DNA of 6,256 bases from Ilumatobacteraceae bacterium (GCA_030728545.1 JANQZQ010000095.1:1-6256); one strand, 5' to 3'; shown: positions 1 to 6,256, counted from the stretch's first letter. The notes: a model not told the origin generated them from the letters alone. Numbers and translations: made by a program.

Positions 1-1
1 G

Positions 2-2446
2 TTGACCGACGACGCGCCAACCGAGACCAGAATGACTGCCGCGGCGGCGATCTTTGTTGAGCGTCGCACCCAGTTGGCGCTGGCCGCAGCCATCATTGCG
101 TTCACCACGCTGATGGTATTTTTCACCTTGCAGCCGTCGCTCATCTTTCGCAACAACACTCCAACCGGCGGCGACATGGGCGCCCATGTGTACGGCCCGG
201 CGTATTTGCGCGACCACCTGTTGACGTCATTTCGTTTGTCGGGGTGGAGCAACGATTGGTATGCCGGCTTGCCGATCTATCGCTTTTACATGGTGGTGCC
301 GGCGATTTTTATTCTGCTGTTGAACATCGTGCTGCCGTACGGCATCGCATTGAAGTTGGTCGCAGTGGCGGGGTTGCTGGCACTGCCGGTGTGCACGTGG
401 TTGTTCGCCAAGTTGGCCCGCTTGGTTTTTCCACTTCCGGAGTTGTTAGTGGTGGCCAGCACCGTGTTTTTGTTTGATGAGAGCTTCACCATCTACGGTG
501 GCAATATTGCTTCCACCATGGCGGGGGAGTTCTCGTTTTCTATCGCACTCGCTTTTTCGATTTTGGGCTTCGGGGTGTTCATCCGCGGGCTGGAAACCGG
601 TAAATATCGCATCGCCGCCACGCTGCTGTTGGCGCTGGCTGCGCTCAGTCATGGCATTGTGTTGTTGTTCGTGTTCTTGGGCTACGTGCTCATCCTGGCG
701 ATGCACCGTGATGCAGCAAAGTGGAGGCTCGGGCTGCCGGTCATCGGCACTGCCATTTTGTTGTCGGCTTTCTGGGTGGTGCCCTTTGTTCTGAACCACT
801 CGTATATGACCGACATGAAGTACGAGCCGCAACCCACGGGTTACAGCGAGTCGTTCATTGACATGTTCTTTCCGCTGCACACGGTATTTGACGTGATCAT
901 CATGGGCTTTGCCATCGTTGGGTTTTTGTCCGCCTTATGGCGACGTAACAGCACGGCTTCGTGGATGGGTATCTATGGCATCATTTTGGCAATCGGGGTG
1001 TTTGTTGCCCGCGAAAGTCTGCCAATCATCGGGCTGCTGTGGAACCCGCGTATCTTGCCGTTCTTTTATCTACTGCGCTACATGCTCATGATGATTGGCA
1101 TTTACGAAACTGTGGTCGCAGTCGCTCGCTTCGCGAGCCTCGAGCGTGCCGCGGCCCGCGTGGCCAAGACCGGAGAAGTGCAAACGCTCGCGCCGTCACC
1201 ACGGGGTCGATTGAACTTCAATGTTGCAACCGCCGTGGTTGTGGCACTTTTGGCCATCAGCGTCATTGGTTTTCGTTTTCAAGAACTGCCACTTGCCACT
1301 TTTCGCACAGCAGAAGATGGCAGCGTGCGTTACGGCATCGGCCCATTCAGCGTTCCGAGTTCTAACGATGGTTTCGTTGATGGCTGGGCCCGTTGGAACT
1401 TCACCGGCTACGAGGGCAAAAGTGCCTACGGCGAATATCGCGCGATTGTCGAGACGATGAAACAAATTGGCGAAGATCCGCGTTACGGGTGTGGTCGGGC
1501 ACTGTGGGAAAACAACGGTGAGCTCAACAAGTACGGCACCACGATGGGGCTCATGTTGTTGCCGCACTGGACTGACGGCTGTATCGGCAGCATGGAAGGC
1601 CTGTTCTTTGAAGCCTCGGGCACAACGCCGTACCACTTCATTGCTGCGGCTGCGATGTCGAAACAAAGTAGCAACCCAGTTCGCGAACTGCGATACGACG
1701 ACAACAACGCCGCACTCGGCGTGCGCTATTTGCAGGAACTTGGTGTGCGCTACTACATGGGCTTTACACCCGAGGCAGTACGTGAGGCATCTGCACAACC
1801 CGCGCTGCGTGAAATCACCCGGAGCGGCCCGTGGGTGATATACGAAGTTGCAGCGAGCGATCTGGTGGTGCCGCTCACCGTGCAGCCCGTAGTTGTGGCT
1901 GGCCGCACTGATAGCCAAGCCGACATGGGCCATCCTGGTGATGCCAAAGAGCGATGGCTAGAAATTGGCACGAGTTGGTTGCAAAACCCCAATGATTGGC
2001 CGGCAGTACCGGCTGCTTCTGGCCCCAGCGAGTGGCAGCGAATCGACGTTGCCATCGATATGAATCGCCGAATCGGCGAGCCCGACGAGGCATCGCGACG
2101 CGTCGACGTGGTGCTGCCCACCCAGCCAATTGATGTAGTGAATGTCGCGCCGATCGTGGTGTCTGACGTCGAGCAAGGTCGCAGCAGTGTTTCGTTTAGT
2201 GTCGACAAAATTGGTACACCAGTTTTGGTGCGCACCAGTTATTTCCCCAACTGGAACGTGTCGGGCGCCAAAGGGCCGTATCGCGTAGCGCCAAACATGA
2301 TGGTGGTCATACCCACCCAAACAGACGTGAAACTCAGTTTCGGTTGGTCGCTACTCGATGTGTTTGCCTATGTGCTCAGCATCCTCGGCATCGTGGTGCT
2401 GGTGCGCTGGCGCCGCAGTGGGCGTCAAACGAATTTCGCCAACTAG
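2..2446 (+). CDS. Large multi-pass membrane protein, PTPS-related/YfhO-like, putative GT-C type glycosyltransferase
   Basis: The 814-residue reading has hydrophobic segments near residues 25-45, 98-138 (two), 145-160, 178-195, 204-233, 245-265, 294-313, 320-337, 349-374 and 407-425, then a soluble domain of about 355 residues (426-782) and a last membrane helix (783-801) followed by a basic tail. After the first helix comes an acidic loop, GGDMGAH (56-62), and GWSNDWYAGLPIYRFY (81-96), the layout of GT-C glycosyltransferases and of the 'PTPS-related' membrane family. LQELGVRYYM (577-586) and SYFPNWNV (746-753) resemble motifs of YfhO-like proteins. This suggests transfer of a lipid-linked sugar outside the membrane, but donor, acceptor and activity are unknown. 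The phosphomannomutase gene follows after 10 bp and supports a glycan role. The start is uncertain: TTG at 2, ATG at 32 (residue 11), or a site before the window; no clear ribosome site is visible. Family placement is by motif recall only. Confidence 0.8.
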   Translation: MTDDAPTETRMTAAAAIFVERRTQLALAAAIIAFTTLMVFFTLQPSLIFRNNTPTGGDMGAHVYGPAYLRDHLLTSFRLSGWSNDWYAGLPIYRFYMVVPAIFILLLNIVLPYGIALKLVAVAGLLALPVCTWLFAKLARLVFPLPELLVVASTVFLFDESFTIYGGNIASTMAGEFSFSIALAFSILGFGVFIRGLETGKYRIAATLLLALAALSHGIVLLFVFLGYVLILAMHRDAAKWRLGLPVIGTAILLSAFWVVPFVLNHSYMTDMKYEPQPTGYSESFIDMFFPLHTVFDVIIMGFAIVGFLSALWRRNSTASWMGIYGIILAIGVFVARESLPIIGLLWNPRILPFFYLLRYMLMMIGIYETVVAVARFASLERAAARVAKTGEVQTLAPSPRGRLNFNVATAVVVALLAISVIGFRFQELPLATFRTAEDGSVRYGIGPFSVPSSNDGFVDGWARWNFTGYEGKSAYGEYRAIVETMKQIGEDPRYGCGRALWENNGELNKYGTTMGLMLLPHWTDGCIGSMEGLFFEASGTTPYHFIAAAAMSKQSSNPVRELRYDDNNAALGVRYLQELGVRYYMGFTPEAVREASAQPALREITRSGPWVIYEVAASDLVVPLTVQPVVVAGRTDSQADMGHPGDAKERWLEIGTSWLQNPNDWPAVPAASGPSEWQRIDVAIDMNRRIGEPDEASRRVDVVLPTQPIDVVNVAPIVVSDVEQGRSSVSFSVDKIGTPVLVRTSYFPNWNVSGAKGPYRVAPNMMVVIPTQTDVKLSFGWSLLDVFAYVLSILGIVVLVRWRRSGRQTNFAN

Positions 2447-2456
2447 CCTCACTGCG

Positions 2457-3800
2457 ATGCCAGATCTCGATGCGGTCGTGAAGGCCTACGACGTGCGTGG
2501 CACCGTGCCAGATCAACTCGACGAATCTTTGGCACGAGCCTTCGGGGTGGCATTTGCGCAATTCACCAAAGCCACCTCGGTCGTGGTTGCCCACGACATG
2601 CGCCCGTCGGGGCCAAGTTTGGTGGCCGCCTTCGAAGACGGTGTCACGGCGTGTGGGGCAACGGTGGTCAACTTGGGTCTGGCCAGCACAGACTTGCTGT
2701 ACTACGCCAGCGGAAACATGGACGTGCCTGGCGCGATGTTCACGGCTTCGCACAACCCGGCGCAATACAACGGCATCAAAATGTGCAAAGCAGGCGCTAA
2801 GTCGATTGGCATCGACAGTGGTCTGGCCGAGGTGCGCGAACTTGCGCGTGTTGCACTCGGCACCAACATCGTCGGTGACCCGAGCAAGGTGTCCAAACGC
2901 AATCTGCTCGCCGAATTTGCCGACCATGTGTTGTCGTTCGTCGATGTAGCGAGTTTGCGTCCGCTCAAGGTCGTGGCTGATACGGCAAATGGGATGGGCG
3001 GGTTAGTGGTGCCAGCGGTGTTCGAGCGGCTCAACATGATTGATCTCGAGGTCATGTATGGCGAGTTGGACGGCACGTTTCCTAATCATCCAGCCGACCC
3101 CATTCAGCCTGCCAATCAGCGCGATCTGCAGGCCCGCGTGTTGGCTGGCGGTTTTGACGTGGGTTTGGCATTTGACGGCGATGCTGACCGTGTGTTTTTG
3201 GTTGACGAGCTTGGTCGCACCATGTCGGGCAGCACGACGACGGCAATTTTGGCGAAAGTGTTTTTGCGTCGCAAACCCGGTGCGACAATTTTGTACAACC
3301 TCATCTCCTCTCGTTCGGTGCGCGAGGTGATTGCCGAAAATGGCGGCACGGGTGTGCGCACCCAAAACGGCCATAGCTATATGAAGGGCATCATGGCCGA
3401 CACCGGTGCGGTGTTTGCCGGCGAGCACAGTGGGCACTATTACTTTGCCGACAACTATCGCGCCGATAGTGGGCTCATCGCTGCCCTCGTAGTGCTCGAA
3501 GAAATGAGTCGCACTGGGTTGCCGCTGTCAAAATTGCGCGAGCCCGTCGAGCGGTACGCCAACAGTGGTGAGATCAACACCCAGGTCAAAGACATCGATG
3601 CCGTCATTGCGCAGGTCGCAGCAAAGTATTCGCAGTATCCCCAGGATCGCCTCGACGGTCTCACGGTGGATTGCGGTGATTGGTGGTTCAACGTGCGGGC
3701 ATCCAATACCGAGCCACTACTGCGGCTCAATCTTGAAGCCACGACTCGTGACCAGTGTGAAACACAAGTGGCCGAACTATTGCAACTCATCACGGCTTGA
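2457..3800 (+). CDS. manB: Phosphomannomutase/phosphoglucomutase (alpha-D-phosphohexomutase family)
   Basis: This cytoplasmic enzyme interconverts hexose 6-phosphate and hexose 1-phosphate through a phosphoserine, feeding GDP-mannose and/or nucleotide-glucose synthesis. All four family signatures are present in the 447-residue product: the catalytic serine loop TASHNP (96-101, Ser98), the Mg-binding DGDADR (240-245), the sugar-specificity loop GEHSGH (322-327) and the C-terminal phosphate-binding loop RASNTEP (414-420). The length fits the usual 440-465. The frame is open further upstream to 2358, but ATG 2457 is preferred because the protein then begins MPDLDAVVKAYDVRG, the usual family N terminus, and because the earlier start would overlap the membrane-protein gene. 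No convincing Shine-Dalgarno precedes it, so translation may be coupled to gene 1, whose stop is 10 bp upstream. Mannose versus glucose specificity cannot be settled from motifs; manB is the likely role. Confidence 0.95.
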   Translation: MPDLDAVVKAYDVRGTVPDQLDESLARAFGVAFAQFTKATSVVVAHDMRPSGPSLVAAFEDGVTACGATVVNLGLASTDLLYYASGNMDVPGAMFTASHNPAQYNGIKMCKAGAKSIGIDSGLAEVRELARVALGTNIVGDPSKVSKRNLLAEFADHVLSFVDVASLRPLKVVADTANGMGGLVVPAVFERLNMIDLEVMYGELDGTFPNHPADPIQPANQRDLQARVLAGGFDVGLAFDGDADRVFLVDELGRTMSGSTTTAILAKVFLRRKPGATILYNLISSRSVREVIAENGGTGVRTQNGHSYMKGIMADTGAVFAGEHSGHYYFADNYRADSGLIAALVVLEEMSRTGLPLSKLREPVERYANSGEINTQVKDIDAVIAQVAAKYSQYPQDRLDGLTVDCGDWWFNVRASNTEPLLRLNLEATTRDQCETQVAELLQLITA

Positions 3801-3815
3801 ACGCATTGCGACTCG

Positions 3816-3829
3816 TACAATTGGGTATA
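3816..3829 (+). promoter_or_regulatory. Candidate -10 element for leaderless transcription of the Trm112-like gene
   Basis: TACAAT occupies 3816-3821 and fits the actinobacterial TANNNT -10 pattern. Its last T lies 8 bases before the A of ATG 3829, so transcription would begin at or next to the start codon, giving a leaderless mRNA. No Shine-Dalgarno precedes the ATG, which agrees. No good -35 is seen at 16-18 bp spacing (TTGAAC at 3797-3802 is only 13 bp away). The same TACAAT hexamer occurs in the ahcY promoter. A chance match in the 28-bp gap is possible. Confidence 0.45.
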
Positions 3830-4068
3830 TGAGCACTATCGATAGCCGTTTACTCGCGATTCTTGCGTGTCCGCAAGACAAAGGCCCATTGTTTTTTGTC
3901 GCTGATGAAGATGCCCTCTACAACCCACGGTTGCAGCGTCGCTACGACGTGCGCGACGGAATCCCCGTGATGCTCATCGATGAAGCCACCACTGTTGACG
4001 CCACTGAGCACGCTCGCGTGATGGCCAAGATTGCTGCAACGGGTATCACCCCGACCTTTACTGCCTGA
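3829..4068 (+). CDS. Trm112-like small protein (YcaR/UPF0434-type), lacking most zinc cysteines
   Basis: The 79-residue product carries the Trm112 family frame: LLAILACPQDKGPL (8-21) near the N terminus and RRYDVRDGIPVMLIDEA (37-53). In proteobacterial and eukaryotic members the first motif is CPxC and further cysteines complete a zinc site; here only Cys14 remains and the second position is Asp17, as I recall for many actinobacterial homologues. Trm112 proteins elsewhere are small activators of methyltransferases; no partner or function is known to me for this form. The tail after residue 53 is Ala/Thr-rich and unremarkable. ATG 3829 is chosen because the family N terminus begins there; the frame is open to 3565 but that would lie inside the mutase gene. 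It starts 28 bp after the mutase stop, and its own stop codon lies within the -35 hexamer of the ahcY promoter. Confidence 0.85.
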   Translation: MSTIDSRLLAILACPQDKGPLFFVADEDALYNPRLQRRYDVRDGIPVMLIDEATTVDATEHARVMAKIAATGITPTFTA

Positions 4069-4100
4069 CGAATACACTTAAGTTTTCTACAATCAAGTCA
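4065..4100 (+). promoter_or_regulatory. Predicted sigma-70-type promoter of ahcY
   Basis: CTGACG (4065-4070) as -35 and TACAAT (4088-4093) as -10 are separated by exactly 17 bp, close to the TTGACN-17-TANNNT consensus for the main actinobacterial sigma factor. A start at about A4100 would leave a leader of about 76 nt. The -35 overlaps the TGA stop (4066-4068) of the preceding gene. This suggests that ahcY has its own transcription unit even though the upstream genes run in the same direction. Confidence 0.65.
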
Positions 4101-4175
4101 TCGGCTGACCCGATTCGGCGCCAGCAGGCCCCAGTCCGATAGATAACAACGGCAATCATCGAAACGGGGTCAGTC
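4100..4175 (+). ncRNA. Candidate SAH-riboswitch-like pseudoknot in the ahcY leader
   Basis: Two stems interlock. P1 pairs ATCGG (4100-4104) with CCGAT (4136-4140). The second helix pairs CTGACCC (4105-4111) with GGGTCAG (4167-4173), all Watson-Crick, and would end 2 nt before the ATG while covering the only Shine-Dalgarno-like run, GGGG (4166-4169). A small hairpin, GCC-AGCA-GGC (4120-4129), can form inside P1. This order of strands is that of the SAH riboswitch, which commonly precedes ahcY. Two sequence details also match that class as I remember it: CCCAG just before the 3' strand of P1 (4130-4134), and AAACG just before the 3' pseudoknot strand (4162-4166). The region after the 5' pseudoknot strand does not show the UGC I would expect, so it may be a divergent member or another element. 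The assignment is inference; no covariance data were available. Confidence 0.5.
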
Positions 4176-5630
4176 ATGTCATCATCCACCTTCGCCCAGC
4201 GCAAGGATTATCGCGTCGCCGATATTTCTCTGGCGCCATTTGGCCGCAAAGAAATCCATCTTGCTGAACACGAAATGCCCGGCCTGCGTGCACTGCGCAA
4301 AGAGTATGGCGCTTCGAAGCCACTGAAAGGTGCGCGAATCTCTGGGTCGCTACACATGACCGTGCAGACTGCAGTGCTCATTGAAACGCTCGTCGAACTT
4401 GGTGCCGAGGTGCGCTGGGCAAGCTGCAACATTTTTTCCACACAAGACCATTCGGCGGCAGCGGTGGCTGTTGGCCCGCACGGCACCGTCGAAGAACCCA
4501 ATGGTGTGCCGGTGTTCGCCTGGAAGGGTGAAACCCTCGAGGAGTACTGGTGGGCGACCGAGCAGATGATGACCTGGCCTGATGGCGACGGGCCAAACAT
4601 GATTCTCGACGATGGTGGTGACGCCACGCTGCTCTTGCACAAAGGTGTGGAATACGAACGCACTGGCGAAGTGCCCGACCCAACGACGGCGTCAAACCCG
4701 GAGCTGGCGATCGTGCTCGGCTTGCTGCAGCGCACGCTCAAGACCGACCCCACCAAGTGGACGCGCATGGCCAAGGGTGTGCGCGGTGTAACCGAAGAAA
4801 CTACGACTGGCGTAAAACGTTTGTACAAGATGCACGAGCGCAAGGAGTTGCTGTTTCCAGCAATCAATGTGAACGACAGCGTGACCAAGAGCAAGTTCGA
4901 CAATTTGTACGGCTGTCGACACTCGTTGATTGACGCCATCAATCGCGCGACCGACGTGATGATTGCTGGCAAAGTGGCAGTCGTCTGCGGCTATGGCGAC
5001 GTGGGCAAAGGTTGTGCGCAGAGCTTGCGCGGGCAGGGAGCACGAGTCATCGTGACCGAAATCGACCCAATCAATGCATTGCAGGCTGCGATGGAGGGCT
5101 ACCAAGTGGACGTGCTGGAAAATGTGGTTGCTGAGGCAGACATCTTTGTTACGGCAACGGGTAATGAAATGGTCGTGACCGTCGAGCACATGGCATCGAT
5201 GAAGCACAACGCCATCGTCTGCAACATCGGCCACTTCGACAACGAAATCGACATGGCAGGTTTGGCTCGCAGTGGGGCTCGCCGTGACGAATTAAAACAG
5301 GGCACCGATCTGTGGACATTTGCTGATGGCCACGCAGTCATTGTGCTGGCCGAGGGTCGACTCGTCAACCTTGGTTGCGCAACGGGCCATCCGAGTTTTG
5401 TGATGAGCTGTTCGTTCTCCAACCAGGTCATCGCTCAGATCGAGTTGTTCAACAATCTGAAGAAGTATCCGATTGGCGTGTATGTCTTACCCAAGCATCT
5501 CGACGAGCGAGTTGCAATGTTGCATCTCGGTGCACTTGGCGCCAAGTTGACCAAGTTGTCAGACGGCCAAGCCGAATACCTGGATACCGATCCCAATGGC
5601 CCGTTCAAACCCGAGCACTACAGGTATTAG
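4176..5630 (+). CDS. ahcY: Adenosylhomocysteinase (S-adenosyl-L-homocysteine hydrolase)
   Basis: This NAD-dependent cytoplasmic enzyme reversibly splits SAH into adenosine and homocysteine, relieving product inhibition of methyltransferases and feeding the methionine cycle. The 484 residues are colinear with actinobacterial homologues. Visible are the substrate motifs GSLHMTVQTA (57-66), CNIFSTQDHSAA (84-95), LDDGGDAT (144-151) and EETTTG (207-212); NVNDSVTKSKFDN (231-243) with the expected catalytic Lys238 and Asp242; Cys247; the NAD fold loop GYGDVGKG (272-279) with Glu295 at the end of the next strand; NIGHFD (350-355); GHPSFVM (404-410); and the C-terminal KPEHYRY. Between DDGGD and EETTTG lies an insertion of about 40 residues (roughly 152-200) relative to the human enzyme, typical of mycobacterial and plant forms. 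No key residue is missing. The start ATG 4176 follows GGGG at 4166-4169 and gives the usual N-terminal extension. It has its own promoter and a structured leader. Confidence 0.98.
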   Translation: MSSSTFAQRKDYRVADISLAPFGRKEIHLAEHEMPGLRALRKEYGASKPLKGARISGSLHMTVQTAVLIETLVELGAEVRWASCNIFSTQDHSAAAVAVGPHGTVEEPNGVPVFAWKGETLEEYWWATEQMMTWPDGDGPNMILDDGGDATLLLHKGVEYERTGEVPDPTTASNPELAIVLGLLQRTLKTDPTKWTRMAKGVRGVTEETTTGVKRLYKMHERKELLFPAINVNDSVTKSKFDNLYGCRHSLIDAINRATDVMIAGKVAVVCGYGDVGKGCAQSLRGQGARVIVTEIDPINALQAAMEGYQVDVLENVVAEADIFVTATGNEMVVTVEHMASMKHNAIVCNIGHFDNEIDMAGLARSGARRDELKQGTDLWTFADGHAVIVLAEGRLVNLGCATGHPSFVMSCSFSNQVIAQIELFNNLKKYPIGVYVLPKHLDERVAMLHLGALGAKLTKLSDGQAEYLDTDPNGPFKPEHYRY

Positions 5631-5632
5631 AT

Positions 5633-6232
5633 CTACTGCGCTTTCGGGCGCATCGATAGCCGCGGCAAAAGCGGTGCCACGAGCGGCCCGATAGCCAACG
5701 CAAATAGCACGGTGCCGACACCGACTTGGCCACCAAGTAGCCAGCCAATGGCCAACACGGTGACTTCGATGCCGGTGCGGGCGACGCGGACCTTCACGCC
5801 ACGCGCCGCTAAGCCCGTCATGATGCCGTCACGCGGCCCTGGGCCCAAACCACTGCCGATGTACAACGCCGAGCCCAGCGCCACCAGCAAAATGCCACCG
5901 ACCAACATGGCAATGCGCAACGCCATCGCATCCACCACCGGAATCAACTCGAGCATGAAGTTGGCGACGAGACCAATTTCGATTGCATTGAGAATGGTGC
6001 CCAAGCCCGGCTTTTGACGCAGCGGAATCCAGAACAGCACCAGCAGTGCGACTCCGGTGAGGATGATGACAGTGCCGATGCCCAGCCCCACCTGGTTGGC
6101 CACACCTTGATGGAATGCATCCCATGGCGGGTTGCCGAGTCGCGATTCGATCTGCAGCGAAATACCAACGCCAAAGAGCGCCAAGCCCGTCACACAGCGA
6201 GCGATGCGTTCAACCAAACGATCGGTGGCCAT
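5633..6232 (-). CDS. YczE-type integral membrane protein of unknown function
   Basis: The 199-residue hydrophobic protein has about six likely membrane segments, near residues 10-26, 48-70, 77-99, 105-125, 152-168 and 171-190. It resembles the YczE/YitT-like bacterial membrane proteins; the hallmark is the GLGPGPRDGIMTGLA stretch (128-142) with an earlier related copy, RLGNPPWDAFHQGVA (31-45). The two halves therefore look duplicated. I know of no proven substrate or function for this family. The C terminus is short and basic (RLSMRPKAQ). The ATG at 6232-6230 lacks a good ribosome site, and the frame stays open to the window's right edge, so the true start may lie upstream beyond it. The gene converges on ahcY with only 2 bp between the two stop codons. 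It is not functionally linked to ahcY by anything visible. Confidence 0.85.
   Translation of the reverse strand: MATDRLVERIARCVTGLALFGVGISLQIESRLGNPPWDAFHQGVANQVGLGIGTVIILTGVALLVLFWIPLRQKPGLGTILNAIEIGLVANFMLELIPVVDAMALRIAMLVGGILLVALGSALYIGSGLGPGPRDGIMTGLAARGVKVRVARTGIEVTVLAIGWLLGGQVGVGTVLFALAIGPLVAPLLPRLSMRPKAQ
5637..5652. terminator. Small hairpin at the convergent ahcY / yczE-type gene ends (weak terminator candidate)
   Basis: TGCGCT (5637-5642) and GGCGCA (5647-5652) form a stem of five Watson-Crick pairs closed by a T-G wobble around a TTCG tetraloop. It starts 6 bp after the ahcY stop and lies within the last codons of the minus-strand gene. No T-run follows on either strand, so it does not meet the rule for an intrinsic terminator; it may protect the 3' end, assist termination, or be chance. 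Confidence 0.25.
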
Positions 6233-6256
6233 GACCGGAATCGATGCTGCGTCACC

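Noticed and set aside
1196..1933. Long minus-strand open frame (245 codons) within the membrane-protein gene
   Set aside because: It lies wholly antisense to a well-supported gene, is rich in His, Cys and Ala without family motifs, and has no start signals.
2358..2456. Upstream extension of the mutase gene (33 extra codons)
   Set aside because: It overlaps the C terminus of gene 1 in another frame, and the added residues are a Cys/Trp-rich nonsense stretch; homologues begin at the MPDLDAVVKAYDVRG-like N terminus.
3565..3828. N-terminal extension of the Trm112-like frame into the mutase gene
   Set aside because: The extra 88 codons are out of frame with the mutase and resemble no domain; the family start is ATG 3829.
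4100..4175. SAM-II, SAM-I or SAM-IV riboswitch in the ahcY leader
   Set aside because: I could not find the characteristic conserved core of these classes; the strand order and the ahcY context fit an SAH-type element better.
4369..4369. Gln64 of AhcY where the human enzyme has Glu59, considered as an active-site change
   Set aside because: Gln at this place is the normal residue in mycobacterial-type bacterial enzymes, so it is not a defect.
4208..4972. Long minus-strand open frame (254 codons) opposite ahcY
   Set aside because: It is a Ser/Arg/Pro-rich shadow of the highly conserved ahcY coding strand, with no recognisable domain.
5661..5674. Second hairpin (CCGC 5660-5663 with GCGG 5671-5674) near the end of the minus-strand gene as a terminator
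   Set aside because: The stem is only 4 bp, lies inside coding sequence and has no T-run; it is expected by chance in GC-rich DNA.

Overview
The window looks like chromosomal DNA from a high-to-moderate GC actinobacterium. The best guess is a lineage outside the classical mycobacteria/streptomycetes, such as an aquatic Acidimicrobiia, but this rests only on gene content and protein style. The adenosylhomocysteinase is of the long actinobacterial type, the Trm112-like protein is of the cysteine-poor actinobacterial kind, and the order phosphomannomutase - Trm112-like - ... - ahcY recalls the pmmA-to-sahH region of mycobacteria. No mobile element, tRNA, rRNA or CRISPR array was seen. Coding density is very high.

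Layout: (1) positions 2-2446, plus strand, a large multi-pass membrane protein with a big C-terminal extracytoplasmic domain, resembling the PTPS-related / YfhO-like GT-C-type family; its start may lie at or beyond the window edge. (2) 2457-3800, phosphomannomutase/phosphoglucomutase, starting 10 bp after gene 1. (3) 3829-4068, a 79-residue Trm112-like protein, with a -10 box placed as for leaderless transcription. (4) 4069-4175, an intergenic region with a good promoter and a leader of about 76 nt that can fold into a pseudoknot resembling the S-adenosylhomocysteine (SAH) riboswitch. (5) 4176-5630, ahcY. (6) 5633-6232, minus strand, a YczE-type membrane protein whose stop codon is 2 bp from the ahcY stop; its true start may lie beyond the right edge.

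Functionally, genes 1 and 2 form a plausible pair for surface-glycan assembly: the mutase supplies hexose-1-phosphate for nucleotide sugars, and the membrane protein may act on lipid-linked sugar at the membrane. ahcY removes SAH, the product of SAM-dependent methylation, and appears to be its own transcription unit with an RNA-level control element. The Trm112-like gene sits between them; Trm112 proteins of other lineages are methyltransferase partners, but no such role can be shown here. The most interesting item is the ahcY leader RNA. The rest is ordinary core metabolism.
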